The notes below the pieces were generated by a model that was given only the letters and a program-made list of their open reading frames with translations, did not search any database and had not been told where the DNA came from. Of a stretch of 64,000 bases of DNA, positions 46,355 through 55,556 are shown in pieces; positions within the stretch are counted from its first letter, which is position 1, and each line of letters begins with the position of its first letter. Source of the stretch: Agrobacterium fabrum (GTDB taxonomy: Bacteria > Pseudomonadota > Alphaproteobacteria > Rhizobiales > Rhizobiaceae); contig QFOL01000001.1 in the NCBI GenBank assembly GCA_003241215.1, positions 14,888 to 78,887 of the forward strand, given 5' to 3'. The translations under genes were made by a program, and so were the position numbers.

Positions 46355-46399
46355 GAGGAATTTCGACTTAAACTTTTTTCTTTGGGAGGAGAAATCAAC

Positions 46400-47548
46400 A
46401 TGAAATTTTTGACGACGACTGCGCTCGCAGCTTCGCTGGCCTTTGCCCTCGGCTTTGCCGCGCCCGCTTTGGCCGATATCAAGATCGGCGCCACCGTTTC
46501 CGAAACCGGCCCCGCATCGTTTCTGGGCGACCCGGAAGCCAAGACGCTGAAGATGCTCGTGGAAGAGATCAATGCGGCAGGTGGCGTCAATGGCGAGAAG
46601 CTGCAGCTTGTCATCTACGACGATGGCGGCGACCCGAACAAGGCCCGCACCTTTGCGACCCGCCTCGTCGAGGATGATGAAGTCGTTGCGGTCATCGGTG
46701 GCACCACGACCGGCACATCCATGGCCGTCATCCCGGTCCTTTCTGATGCCGAAGTGCCGTTCATCTCGCTTGCCGGCGCAATCGAGATCATCGATCCGGT
46801 CAAGCCCTTCGTCTTCAAGACGCCGCATACGGATCGCATGGCCTGCGCCAAGATTTTCGAGGACATGAAGAAGGCCGGCATCGCCAAGATCGGCCTGATC
46901 TCCGGCTCGGACGGTTTCGGCGCTTCCATGCGCAAGCAGTGCCTGGCGATCATCGGCGAATATGGCATCGAGGTTCTGGCCGACGAGACCTATGGCCCGA
47001 CCGATGCCGACATGACGCCGCAGCTGACCAACATCAAGGGCAAGAATGGCATTCAGGCCGTGCTCAATCCCGGCTTCGGCCAGGGCCCGGCGATCGTCAC
47101 GCGCAACTATGCGCAGCTTGCCGTCGGCCTGCCGCTCTACCAGTCGCACGGCGTCGCCTCGGACGGCTTTATCGAGCTTGCCGGCGCCCAGGCGGCGGAA
47201 GGTGTGCGCCTGCCGGGCACGGCGCTGCTCGTCGCCGGGCTGCTTCCGGAAAACGACCCGCAGCGCGCCGTGGTCGTCGCCTACAAGCAAGCCTACGAGA
47301 ACGCGACCGGAAAGCCGGTCTCGACCTTCGGTGGCTATGCTCATGACGCTTTGCGCATTCTCGTTGATGCGATCAAGCGGGCTGGTAGCGCCGAACCATC
47401 GGCAATCCGTGATGCCATTGAAGGCACGTCGGGTCTTGTCGGAACGACCGGTACGGTGACGATGTCGGCAACGGATCACCTTGGCCTCGATCTCTCAGCC
47501 TTTCGCATGCTGAAGATCGAAAACGGCGGTTGGAAAATCGTCGAATAA
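46400..47548 (+). CDS. Branched-chain-amino-acid-type ABC transporter substrate-binding protein
   Basis: The 382-residue protein has GGGAGGAG before ATG 46400, a Sec signal peptide (MKFLTTTALAASLAFALGFA, cleaved after ALA) and a LivJ/K-type periplasmic fold (IKIGATVSETGPASFLGDPE; LVEEINAAGGVNGEKLQLVI; YDDGGDPNKARTFATRLVED; VIGGTTTGTSMAVIPVLSDA). It follows paaN by 45 bp, and the transporter lies between paa genes, so phenylacetate or a related aromatic acid is the likely substrate. Confidence 0.9.
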   Translation: MKFLTTTALAASLAFALGFAAPALADIKIGATVSETGPASFLGDPEAKTLKMLVEEINAAGGVNGEKLQLVIYDDGGDPNKARTFATRLVEDDEVVAVIGGTTTGTSMAVIPVLSDAEVPFISLAGAIEIIDPVKPFVFKTPHTDRMACAKIFEDMKKAGIAKIGLISGSDGFGASMRKQCLAIIGEYGIEVLADETYGPTDADMTPQLTNIKGKNGIQAVLNPGFGQGPAIVTRNYAQLAVGLPLYQSHGVASDGFIELAGAQAAEGVRLPGTALLVAGLLPENDPQRAVVVAYKQAYENATGKPVSTFGGYAHDALRILVDAIKRAGSAEPSAIRDAIEGTSGLVGTTGTVTMSATDHLGLDLSAFRMLKIENGGWKIVE

Positions 47549-47621
47549 CCGGACCGTGCCGCCGGTCTGCGCCATCAAGGCGCTGACCGGCGGGAACCGT
47601 CGCGCCAAGCGGAGGCCCCCC

Positions 47622-48494
47622 ATGCCCGAATTGCTGCAATTCCTTTTGTCCGGGATAACGGTCGGCGCCGTCTATGCGCTGGTCGCCCTCGGTTTTACGA
47701 TCATCTACAACGCCTCCGACGTCGTGAACTTCGCCCAGGGCGAGTTCGTCATGCTGGGCGGCATGATCACGTTCTTCGCGCATGCCGCAGGCGTGCCGCT
47801 GCCGCTGGCCGCGCTCATCGCCATCGTGGTGACGGCGGCGATTGGCGTCGCCCTCAACAAGCTGGCGATAGAGCCGGCACGCGGCGCGCCGGTCGTTTCG
47901 CTGATCATCATCACCATCGGCGCCTCGATTTTTATCAGAGGCGCCACGCAGCTCGTCTTCGACAAGCAGCTTCACCGCTTTCCGGCTTTTTCCGGCGACC
48001 AGCCGATTGCCATCGGCGGCGCGACGATCCTGCCGCAGAGCCTCTGGGTCATTGCCGGTGCGCTGGCTGTCTTCTTCTGTCTCTGGCTGTTCTTCACCCG
48101 CACGCTTATCGGCCGTGCGGTGCTGGCAACCGCCAATAACCGCGTCGCCGCCCAGCTCGTCGGCATCAACACCAATTATGTGATGACGCTCTCTTTCGCC
48201 ATGTCCGCCGCCATCGGGGCGCTGGCCGGCGTGCTGGTAACGCCGATTACGCTCACGGGCTATGATGTCGGCCTTGCGCTGGCGCTGAAAGGTTTTGCCG
48301 CAGCCATGCTGGGCGGAATGGGTAACCCGAAGGGCGCGCTGGTCGGTGGCCTGCTGCTCGGTATTCTGGAAGCAATGACGGCCGGTTATATCAGCTCGCA
48401 ATATAAGGATGCGGCTGCGTTCATCATCATCCTCGCCGTGCTTTTCGCCATGCCGCAGGGGCTGTTTGGCCACAAGTCGACGGATCGGGTGTGA
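47622..48494 (+). CDS. ABC transporter permease, LivH-like
   Basis: The 290-residue membrane protein starts at ATG 47622 after GGAGG (MPELLQFLLSGITVGAVYAL). It has about eight hydrophobic helices and the LivH signature NFAQGEFVMLGGMITFFAHA and FAAAMLGGMGNPKGALVGGL. With the LivM-like partner it forms the channel. It ends 2 bp before the LivM gene. Confidence 0.93.
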   Translation: MPELLQFLLSGITVGAVYALVALGFTIIYNASDVVNFAQGEFVMLGGMITFFAHAAGVPLPLAALIAIVVTAAIGVALNKLAIEPARGAPVVSLIIITIGASIFIRGATQLVFDKQLHRFPAFSGDQPIAIGGATILPQSLWVIAGALAVFFCLWLFFTRTLIGRAVLATANNRVAAQLVGINTNYVMTLSFAMSAAIGALAGVLVTPITLTGYDVGLALALKGFAAAMLGGMGNPKGALVGGLLLGILEAMTAGYISSQYKDAAAFIIILAVLFAMPQGLFGHKSTDRV

Positions 48495-48496
48495 CA

Positions 48497-49453
48497 ATGC
48501 GGTTATCGAACAAGGCAACCACGCTTCTCATCCTCGCAGCAGTCATCGCGATTGCGCCGGTCTTTTTTCCGTCGTCCTATTATTTCCGTGTCGGCTCGCT
48601 GATTTTCGTCAACGGCCTTGCGGTGACGGGTCTCGTCATCCTCATCGGGTATGCCGGCCAGATCAGCCTCGGCCATGCAGGTTTTGCCGGCATCGGCGCT
48701 TATGCCTGTGCGCTTGCGCCTGTCCATCTCGGCCTGCACCCGGCGCTTGCCGCCGTTCTCGGCGCGCTTGTTTCTGCGGCCATCGCCTATCTTGTCGGCC
48801 GGCCGATCCTGCGCCTCAAGGGCTATTATCTTGCCGTCGCCAGCCTCGGCTTCGGCATCCTTGTTTCGATGGTTCTCTCGAACGAGGCCAGATTGACCGG
48901 CGGGCCGGATGGCATGGTGGTGCCGGAACTGGGCCTGCGCGCCCTGCTGAAGGCAATCGGCATCGACCTGTCGAACACCGAGTTCTGGTATGCCTTTTCC
49001 GGTGTCGTGCTGGTGATCGGCGCCTGGCTGGCGCTCAATCTCTACCACAGCCCGACCGGGCGGGCGCTGCGGGCATTGCATGGATCGGAAGTCGCCGCCC
49101 GCACGGTTGGCGTCGATGTTGCGCACCATAAGCTGGTCGCCTTCGTCATCTCGGCGGTCTATGCCTCGGTTTCTGGCTCGCTGCTGGCGCTGCAGAACAA
49201 GTTCATCACGCCTGACGTCGCGGGTTTCATGCATTCCATCGAAATGGTGACCATGACGGTGCTCGGCGGTGCCGGTTCGGTGCCGGGCGCCATTCTGGGG
49301 GCCGCGATCCTCACCACGCTGCCGCAGGTGCTGACGATCTTTCAGGAATATGAACAGCTCATGCTCGGCCTTGTGATGATGCTGGTGATGATCTTCATGC
49401 GCGAGGGCCTCCTGCCGTCCATCGCGCGCCGTCTCAGAGGGAGGGGAGAATGA
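48497..49453 (+). CDS. ABC transporter permease, LivM-like
   Basis: The 318-residue protein has about nine membrane segments and the LivM pattern GYAGQISLGHAGFAGIGAYA, LRLKGYYLAVASLGFGILVS, GRALRALHGSEVAARTVGVD and MTVLGGAGSVPGAILGAAIL. Its stop overlaps the next start as ATGA. It pairs with the LivH-like permease. Confidence 0.93.
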   Translation: MRLSNKATTLLILAAVIAIAPVFFPSSYYFRVGSLIFVNGLAVTGLVILIGYAGQISLGHAGFAGIGAYACALAPVHLGLHPALAAVLGALVSAAIAYLVGRPILRLKGYYLAVASLGFGILVSMVLSNEARLTGGPDGMVVPELGLRALLKAIGIDLSNTEFWYAFSGVVLVIGAWLALNLYHSPTGRALRALHGSEVAARTVGVDVAHHKLVAFVISAVYASVSGSLLALQNKFITPDVAGFMHSIEMVTMTVLGGAGSVPGAILGAAILTTLPQVLTIFQEYEQLMLGLVMMLVMIFMREGLLPSIARRLRGRGE

Positions 49454-50235
49454 GCCTGCTTCAGATAGAGGGTCTCGGCATCGATTTCGGCGGATTGCGC
49501 GCCGTCCAGGATGTCGGCTTTTCCCTGAAACCCGGTGAGATCGTCTCCGTCATCGGCCCGAACGGCGCCGGCAAGACGACCCTCTTCAACATGATCTCGG
49601 GTGTCTATGCCCCGACGCGCGGCCGCGTTCTGCTGGATGGCGAGGACGTCACCCGCATGTCGCCGCACCTGCTCGCCCGCCGCGGCCTGTCGCGGACCTT
49701 TCAGAATTTGCAGATATTCCAGTCGATGAGCGTGCTCGAAAACGCCATTGTCGGCCATCATCTGCATGAGCGCGGTTCGGTCTTCGCCGATCTCTTCTCG
49801 CTGCCTGCCACGCGTCGCCGCAGCCGGGCGTCGGAGGAAAGTGCGCGGGCCCTGCTCGACCGGGTCGGTCTCGGCCGGGCCGCCGAACAGGAGGCGGGCT
49901 CGCTCTCCTACGGCGCGTTGAAACGCCTGGAGATCGCCCGCGCGCTGGCGCTGAAACCCCGTGCGCTGCTGCTCGATGAACCCGCCGCCGGCTGCAACGC
50001 CGTCGAGACGGAGGAGATTGATCACCTTATCGCACAGGTCGCGGCCGAGGGCGTGTCGATCCTGCTGGTGGAGCACGACATGAAGATGGTCATGCGCATT
50101 TCCAACCATATCGTCGTGCTCGACCATGGCGAGAAGATCGCCGAGGGCGAACCGGCGGCGATTTCGCGCGATCCGCGTGTCATCGAAGCCTATCTCGGCA
50201 CCCAGGCGGCGGAGGTCCAGAATGCTGACGGTTGA
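49450..50235 (+). CDS. ABC transporter ATPase, LivG-like
   Basis: The 261-residue ATPase has Walker A GPNGAGKTTLFNMISG, a Q-loop region in FQNLQIFQSMSVLENAI, the signature LSYGALKRLEIARALALKP and Walker B ALLLDEPAAG, and the LivG-type end DHGEKIAEGEPAAISRDPRV. It is the larger of the two ATPases typical of this transporter class. Confidence 0.95.
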   Translation: MSLLQIEGLGIDFGGLRAVQDVGFSLKPGEIVSVIGPNGAGKTTLFNMISGVYAPTRGRVLLDGEDVTRMSPHLLARRGLSRTFQNLQIFQSMSVLENAIVGHHLHERGSVFADLFSLPATRRRSRASEESARALLDRVGLGRAAEQEAGSLSYGALKRLEIARALALKPRALLLDEPAAGCNAVETEEIDHLIAQVAAEGVSILLVEHDMKMVMRISNHIVVLDHGEKIAEGEPAAISRDPRVIEAYLGTQAAEVQNADG

Positions 50236-50923
50236 GGGGCTGCGCTCCCGTTATGGCCGCATTGAGGTGCTGCACGGCATCGATCTCGATGTGGCTTCCG
50301 GCGAGATTGTCACCGTGGTCGGCGCTAATGGCGCCGGCAAGACGACACTTTTGAAGTGCCTCTCCGGCATCCAGCCAGTCTCGGCAGGCTCGATACTGTT
50401 TCGCGGCGAGGCATTAACGGCTGTTCCGGCGTGTTCCCGCGTGAAGCGCGGTCTCGCCCAATCGCCGGAAGGCCGCCAGATTTTCACCAACCTCACGGTG
50501 GAGGAAAATCTTCGGCTTGGCGCCTATCTCTTCACCGACGACAAGGTGGAGCGCGACATGCAGGATGCCTTTGCGATGTTTCCGATCCTTAAGGAGAAGC
50601 GGAACCTTGCGGCGGGCGGCCTTTCCGGTGGCCAGCAGCAGATGCTGGCGATTGCCCGGGCGCTGATGGCACGCCCCTCCTGTCTGCTTCTGGACGAGCC
50701 GAGCATGGGCCTCGCCCCCATCCTCGTCGCGCAAATCTTCGACGTGGTGAAGAGCATGAAGGCGCTCGGCGTTACCGTGCTTCTTGTCGAGCAGAACGCC
50801 TTTGGCGCGCTCTCCGTCGCCGATCGCGGTTATGTCATGGAGACCGGGCGTATAACCATGTCCGGCCCTGCCGCAGACCTGATTGCGGACGAACGCATCC
50901 GCGCCGCTTACCTGGGAATATGA
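50222..50923 (+). CDS. ABC transporter ATPase, LivF-like
   Basis: The 233-residue ATPase starts at ATG 50222 (MLTVEGLRSRYGRIEVLHGI), overlapping LivG by 14 bp. It has Walker A GANGAGKTTLLKCLSG, signature LSGGQQQMLAIARALMARPS and Walker B LLLDEPSMGLAPILV, and ends in the usual IRAAYLGI. It completes the five-component transporter. Confidence 0.95.
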   Translation: MLTVEGLRSRYGRIEVLHGIDLDVASGEIVTVVGANGAGKTTLLKCLSGIQPVSAGSILFRGEALTAVPACSRVKRGLAQSPEGRQIFTNLTVEENLRLGAYLFTDDKVERDMQDAFAMFPILKEKRNLAAGGLSGGQQQMLAIARALMARPSCLLLDEPSMGLAPILVAQIFDVVKSMKALGVTVLLVEQNAFGALSVADRGYVMETGRITMSGPAADLIADERIRAAYLGI

Positions 50924-50927
50924 GACA

Positions 50928-52991
50928 ATGACCGTTACCATTGCCCACGAAGACGCCATTGCAATCGTCACAGTCGACAATCCGCCCGTCAATGCGCTGT
51001 CGCAGGCGCTTCGCCAGGCGCTCGTCGACACGGTGGCGGAGCTGGACGCGGATGCGGGGGTGAAGGCCGTCGTGTTGCTCTGCGCCGGCCGCACTTTCAT
51101 CGCCGGCGCCGATGTCAGCGAGTTCGGCAAGCCGCCGTTGCCGCCGCATCTGCCGGATGTGGTGGCGAGCATCGAAAACGCGAAAAAGCCCTGGGTCGCG
51201 GCGATTCACGGCAGCGCGCTTGGCGGCGGTCTCGAAGTGGCGCTCGGCTGCGCCTATCGGCTGGCGCTTTCCACCGCCAGTCTCGGCCTGCCTGAAGTCA
51301 AGCTCGGCATCATTCCCGGCGCCGGCGGCACGGTGCGCCTGCCGCGCCTGATCGGCGCCGCTGCCGCCATCGATCTGGCGACGAGCGGCAGCCCGATCGA
51401 TGCGAAGAGAGCAAAAGGCATCGGTCTCATCGATGCCGTGATCGATGGTGACCTTCGCGCAGGTGCGATTGCCTTTGCCAAGAGTGTCGCTGAGAAGCCT
51501 CTTCCGCAGCTCGTCTCCGGCCGTGCCGTGCCGGCCGCCGAAGCCGGTTTTTGGGAAAGCGCCGAAAAAGCCGTGGCTGCCAGGGCGAAGCGCGAAGTTG
51601 CGCCGCTGCGCGCATTCACCTCCATCCGCAGGGCGAGCGAAACCGAGTTCGCCGAGGCCATGGCCTTCGAGCGGGAAACCTTCATGGAGCTGCGCGGTTC
51701 TTCCCAGGCAGCCGCGCTGCGCCACGTGTTTTTCGCCGAGCGGGCTGCGCCACGTCCGCCTGAGCTATCCGGCATCGCGGCGCGCGACCTTCGCTCGGCA
51801 GCCGTCATCGGTGGCGGCACCATGGGGGCAGGCATTGCCGCGGCGCTGCTTGACGCAGGCCTGCCGGTCGTTCTCGTCGAGCGGGATACGGCGGCGGTCG
51901 GGCGCGGCCTTGCGAATATCCGCGCCATCTTCGAAGGTTCGGTGAAACGCGGCCGTATCACGCAGGACGCTGCGGACGAGCGCATGGCCGGTGTCATCGG
52001 CAGCGATGACTATGGCCTGCTTGCCGACACCGATCTCGTCATCGAGGCAGTATTCGAAGACCTCGCCGTGAAGCGCGCGGTCTTTGAAAAACTCTCCGAT
52101 GTCTGCCGGCCGGACGCGGTGCTGGCGACAAACACCTCCTATCTCGATCCCAACGCCATCAGCGAGGGCCTAAGGCACCCCGAACGTTTCCTCGGCCTGC
52201 ATTTCTTCAGCCCTGCCCACGTCATGAAGCTGCTGGAGATCGTGCCGGCAGCGGCGACGGCGCCGGAGGTTCTCGCAACCGGCTTCGCGCTCGCCCGCCT
52301 GCTCGGCAAGATCCCGGTTCGCGCCGGCATCTGCGATGGCTTCATCGGCAACCGTATCCTGAAGGTGACGCGGGCGCAGGCCGAACGGTTGCTGCTCTCC
52401 GGCGCAACGCCTTCGGCGATCGATGCCGCCATGCGCGCCTTCGGCCTGCCGATGGGCCCTTTCGAGGCGCAGGATCTCGGTGGTCTCGACATTGCCGCCT
52501 TCCAGCGCAGGGCAGCGCGCGCGCGCGGTGAAACGCCTTTTGCACCTGTGGCGGACCGGCTCTGCGCCATTGAGCGTTTCGGCCAGAAATCCGGCGGCGG
52601 CTGGTATGATTACCAGTCGGGCGACCGCGCGCCGAAGCCGTCTGAAACCGTGGCGGCGATCATTGCCGAAGAAATGGCCGGCCGGCGCCCGCGGGCTTGG
52701 GACGAGGCGTCGATTGCGGACGCGATCATTTTGCCGATGGTCAACGAGGCGATGCGCATTCTGGAGGAGCATATCGCCCTGCGCTCCGCCGACATCGATC
52801 TCGTCAAGATCCATGGTTACGGCTTTCCGCGATGGCGCGGCGGGCCGATGCATTATGCCGGGGAACGCGGCATTGGCGAGGTGGCGGCCCTGCTCGACCG
52901 CCTGTCAGCGGAGGGCCTTGCGGAGCCGCCATGCGATGGCCTTCGCCGGGCGGCGGAAACCAATGTCATTTGGCCGATAAACCATCGTTAG
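50928..52991 (+). CDS. Fused enoyl-CoA hydratase / 3-hydroxyacyl-CoA dehydrogenase
   Basis: The 687-residue protein has an N-terminal crotonase domain (AGRTFIAGADVSEFGKPPLP; SALGGGLEVALGCAYRLALS; PEVKLGIIPGAGGTVRLPRL with both catalytic Glu regions) and a C-terminal NAD-dependent dehydrogenase (AAVIGGGTMGAGIAAALLDA near residue 298; ATNTSYLDPNAISEG; GLHFFSPAHVMKLLEIVPA; ICDGFIGNRILKVTR). It begins four bases after livF. No separate paaF or paaH is present in the cluster, so it probably hydrates 2,3-dehydroadipyl-CoA and oxidises 3-hydroxyadipyl-CoA. It resembles FadJ/PimF-type fusions. Confidence 0.9.
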   Translation: MTVTIAHEDAIAIVTVDNPPVNALSQALRQALVDTVAELDADAGVKAVVLLCAGRTFIAGADVSEFGKPPLPPHLPDVVASIENAKKPWVAAIHGSALGGGLEVALGCAYRLALSTASLGLPEVKLGIIPGAGGTVRLPRLIGAAAAIDLATSGSPIDAKRAKGIGLIDAVIDGDLRAGAIAFAKSVAEKPLPQLVSGRAVPAAEAGFWESAEKAVAARAKREVAPLRAFTSIRRASETEFAEAMAFERETFMELRGSSQAAALRHVFFAERAAPRPPELSGIAARDLRSAAVIGGGTMGAGIAAALLDAGLPVVLVERDTAAVGRGLANIRAIFEGSVKRGRITQDAADERMAGVIGSDDYGLLADTDLVIEAVFEDLAVKRAVFEKLSDVCRPDAVLATNTSYLDPNAISEGLRHPERFLGLHFFSPAHVMKLLEIVPAAATAPEVLATGFALARLLGKIPVRAGICDGFIGNRILKVTRAQAERLLLSGATPSAIDAAMRAFGLPMGPFEAQDLGGLDIAAFQRRAARARGETPFAPVADRLCAIERFGQKSGGGWYDYQSGDRAPKPSETVAAIIAEEMAGRRPRAWDEASIADAIILPMVNEAMRILEEHIALRSADIDLVKIHGYGFPRWRGGPMHYAGERGIGEVAALLDRLSAEGLAEPPCDGLRRAAETNVIWPINHR

Positions 52992-53023
52992 CGGGTAAGC
53001 TCGCGGCGTCCTGCTGTGCTGCG

Positions 53024-53842
53024 TCAGCCCTGAGCGCCCCTCGAAACATCTGCCCAGGCCTCCCAGGTGGCAAGTCGGTCAACATATTGCTTCCGTACGA
53101 TGCCGAGAGGCGCTTCTCCCAGAAAGAGGCGGAGCGGAGGTGATGCGGCGTCGACGACGCTCAGAACGGCACCGGCGGTTGCTGCCGGGTTTCCCAGCTT
53201 GCGCGACGCAGTTGCTGTCCTCAGGCGATCGCGAAGCCCGTTATATTCTTTCATCTGTACGAGATGAACGGAGGAATTTCCCCGCCAGTCGGTATCGTAT
53301 CCGCCCGGTTCTATCAGCGTTACCTTGATCCCGAACTCGGCGACTTCGGAGGCCAGAGTTTCCCCAAGCCCCTCCACCGCCCATTTGCTGGCGTTGTAGA
53401 CACCTGCGGTTGGAAACGTGATGATGCCCGCAAGGCTGGAGGTTATGAGGATATGCCCTCCGCCTTGGTTGCGCAGATGGGGCACGGCAGCCTGAATAAC
53501 CCAGAGTGTACCGAAGAAATTCGCATCGAACTGCGCGCGTGCATTGTCCTCGCCGGTTTCTTCGATGGTTCCAAAGACGGCGTAGCCGGCATTGCTGATA
53601 ACGACATCGAGGCGTCCGAATGTCGCTACGGCAATATCCACGGCCGCCTTGACATCTCCCTGGCTGCGGACGTCGAGCTCGATCGGCAGGAGGGCGGACC
53701 CATATGTCTCAATGAGGCTTGCGAGGGCCGCCTTGTTTCTGACGCAGGCCGCGACCTTGTCGCCCCGCGCAAGGGCTGCTTGCGCCCATACATACCCGAG
53801 GCCCCGTGAAGCTCCGGTGATGAACCAGATTTTTTCGTTCAT
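53024..53842 (-). CDS. Short-chain dehydrogenase/reductase
   Basis: The 272-residue protein starts at ATG 53842 (MNEKIWFITGASRGLGYVWA). It has the cofactor motif TGASRGLG, LDVVISNAGYA (NAG), ITSSLAGII with the catalytic Ser, and YNASKWAVEG with the YxxxK pair, so it is a classical SDR of the type often annotated SDR family oxidoreductase. The Arg after TGAS suggests preference for NADP. It is convergent with the hydratase/dehydrogenase gene and downstream of the monooxygenase gene. Its substrate is unknown. Confidence 0.88.
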   Translation of the reverse strand: MNEKIWFITGASRGLGYVWAQAALARGDKVAACVRNKAALASLIETYGSALLPIELDVRSQGDVKAAVDIAVATFGRLDVVISNAGYAVFGTIEETGEDNARAQFDANFFGTLWVIQAAVPHLRNQGGGHILITSSLAGIITFPTAGVYNASKWAVEGLGETLASEVAEFGIKVTLIEPGGYDTDWRGNSSVHLVQMKEYNGLRDRLRTATASRKLGNPAATAGAVLSVVDAASPPLRLFLGEAPLGIVRKQYVDRLATWEAWADVSRGAQG

Positions 53843-53907
53843 GATTTCATGATCCTTATAATGACGCCGCGGTGAGCAACCGCTGCTCTCCAAACCAATC
53901 CTGCTGT

Positions 53908-55377
53908 CTAGCGAAGGGTTCTCCGTTCAACGAAACCGGCCACATAGCCATCTGGCCGCAAAGTGATCGCCGCCAGACGCTCCAGCGTCGGCATCGGTTC
54001 CGCCGGCCGACCGGTCGCCGTGACGATCGCATGTGCGGGGACCCAGGACGGCACGGACGCCCGGGATACGGCGTCAAGCGACAGGCTCAACCATCTGCCA
54101 TCCGAAAGAAGTGAGAAAAGCGTGGTCTTCACCCCGTTTTCAAGATGCAGTTCGACATCCCGGATACGGGTTCCGGTAAGGCCCCCGGCGGGCTCCATTA
54201 CATCGCCGGGAAGCGGGAGCGGATAATGGACCCCGAAGCCCGATACCTGAAGCGCAAAATACTGGTTGATTGCCGGAACCTTGAGCATGTCGTTCATCAC
54301 CCCGCGGAGAGCGAGCCCGTGGGGAGAAAAGGCGGTGATCAGGGCTGCCTGCGCCATGGTCGTATCATGCAGATAAAGACCGATGGGCCGGCGCTCCTGT
54401 TCATAGCTATCGAGGAGCGTTTCAGGGGCTTCGCCCTTCATAACCATCGCGAGCTTCCACCCAAGGTTCATGGCATCCTGCAACCCCACATTCATCCCCT
54501 GTCCGCCGGCGGGCAGGTGGATATGGGCTGCGTCTCCCGCAAGGAAGGCGCGACCCTTGCGATAATGAGCGGCGAGACGGGTTTCGTTGTCGAACCGTGA
54601 AAGCCACAGGGGATCGCGGGCGCCCAGGTCGCTTCCGAGAATGTTTCTGGTGGCCGTTTTCAACTCCTCCAATGTCACGGGGTCGGCGCGTGTCTTTCCC
54701 CGATCCTCAGCCTCGTTCAAGACAATCCGCCAGTGCCGACCGTCACCGAGCGGAGCAACCATAGCGCAGCCGGCCATGTTGAATTCGCTCAGGACTGGAA
54801 CCTTCGGCGGATCGCCGAGCACGACATCGCCCATGAACCACATTCCGCTTGCCGGATGGCCCTCGAAAGCGATGCCGGCGGACTGGCGCACAAGACTACG
54901 CGTACCGTCCGCGCCGATCACATATGAGCCGGTATATGCCAGCGGCCCATCCTTACCTTCGGCGTGTACAGACACCGCGTCTTCTTCGATGTCCACCTTG
55001 TCCACAGTCGCGCCGCGAACGACTTCGACGCCCAGTTCGAGCGCGCGCTGCTCAAGGATTGCCTCTGTCGCGTCCTGTGGAAGAAAGAGCGTGTAGGGAA
55101 ACTTGCTGTCGATGAAGTCGAAGCCAAGACGTGTATCGAGGACGGCGTAATGGCCAGTCGGGATTGGTATACCGGTCCTGATGAATCGCTCTTCCAGTCC
55201 TCGCAGGGAGAACATCTCGACTGAACGGCCGTGGATGGTCAGCGCGCGTGACTGATTGATGCGTTCATTTCGACGTTCAAGCACGACGACCGAAAGGCCT
55301 GCCAACCGCAGCTCGCAGGAAATCCACAGGCCCACTGGCCCGCCGCCGACGACAATAACGTCACGCTTTTCAACCAT
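53908..55377 (-). CDS. FAD-dependent aromatic-ring monooxygenase (PheA/TfdB/MhpA-like)
   Basis: The 489-residue protein starts at ATG 55377 (MVEKRDVIVVGGGPVGLWIS), with AGGAG upstream. It has the GxGxxG FAD motif (VVGGGPVGLWISCELRLAGL), the DG motif VIGADGTRSLVRQSAG, and the GD motif FLAGDAAHIHLPAGGQGMNV followed by GLQDAMNLGWKLAMVMKG. These define class A flavin hydroxylases acting on phenols and related aromatics. The C-terminal thioredoxin-like extension of PheA/TfdB is short. It probably forms an operon with the SDR and RidA genes. Confidence 0.9.
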   Translation of the reverse strand: MVEKRDVIVVGGGPVGLWISCELRLAGLSVVVLERRNERINQSRALTIHGRSVEMFSLRGLEERFIRTGIPIPTGHYAVLDTRLGFDFIDSKFPYTLFLPQDATEAILEQRALELGVEVVRGATVDKVDIEEDAVSVHAEGKDGPLAYTGSYVIGADGTRSLVRQSAGIAFEGHPASGMWFMGDVVLGDPPKVPVLSEFNMAGCAMVAPLGDGRHWRIVLNEAEDRGKTRADPVTLEELKTATRNILGSDLGARDPLWLSRFDNETRLAAHYRKGRAFLAGDAAHIHLPAGGQGMNVGLQDAMNLGWKLAMVMKGEAPETLLDSYEQERRPIGLYLHDTTMAQAALITAFSPHGLALRGVMNDMLKVPAINQYFALQVSGFGVHYPLPLPGDVMEPAGGLTGTRIRDVELHLENGVKTTLFSLLSDGRWLSLSLDAVSRASVPSWVPAHAIVTATGRPAEPMPTLERLAAITLRPDGYVAGFVERRTLR

Positions 55378-55556
55378 GTCTTCACTCCTGGCAATTTTTG
55401 GATATTCGTGTGTTTGATCTGCAATATTCCGCCGGAGGCCCTGTGGGCTGAGGTCCACTCTCCGGGCGAAAGGCTCCGGCACCAGCCGAGCCGGGCTGCC
55501 ACCGCGCCGCGACCGGCGAATTCAGCGGATGGAAACGCCGCAGGCGGCTTGGGATT

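Noticed and set aside
45287-47479. A 730-codon minus-strand open frame opposite paaN and the binding-protein gene
   Set aside because: The plus-strand proteins are conserved over their whole length, and the mirror translation is Arg/Gly/Asp-rich without domains.
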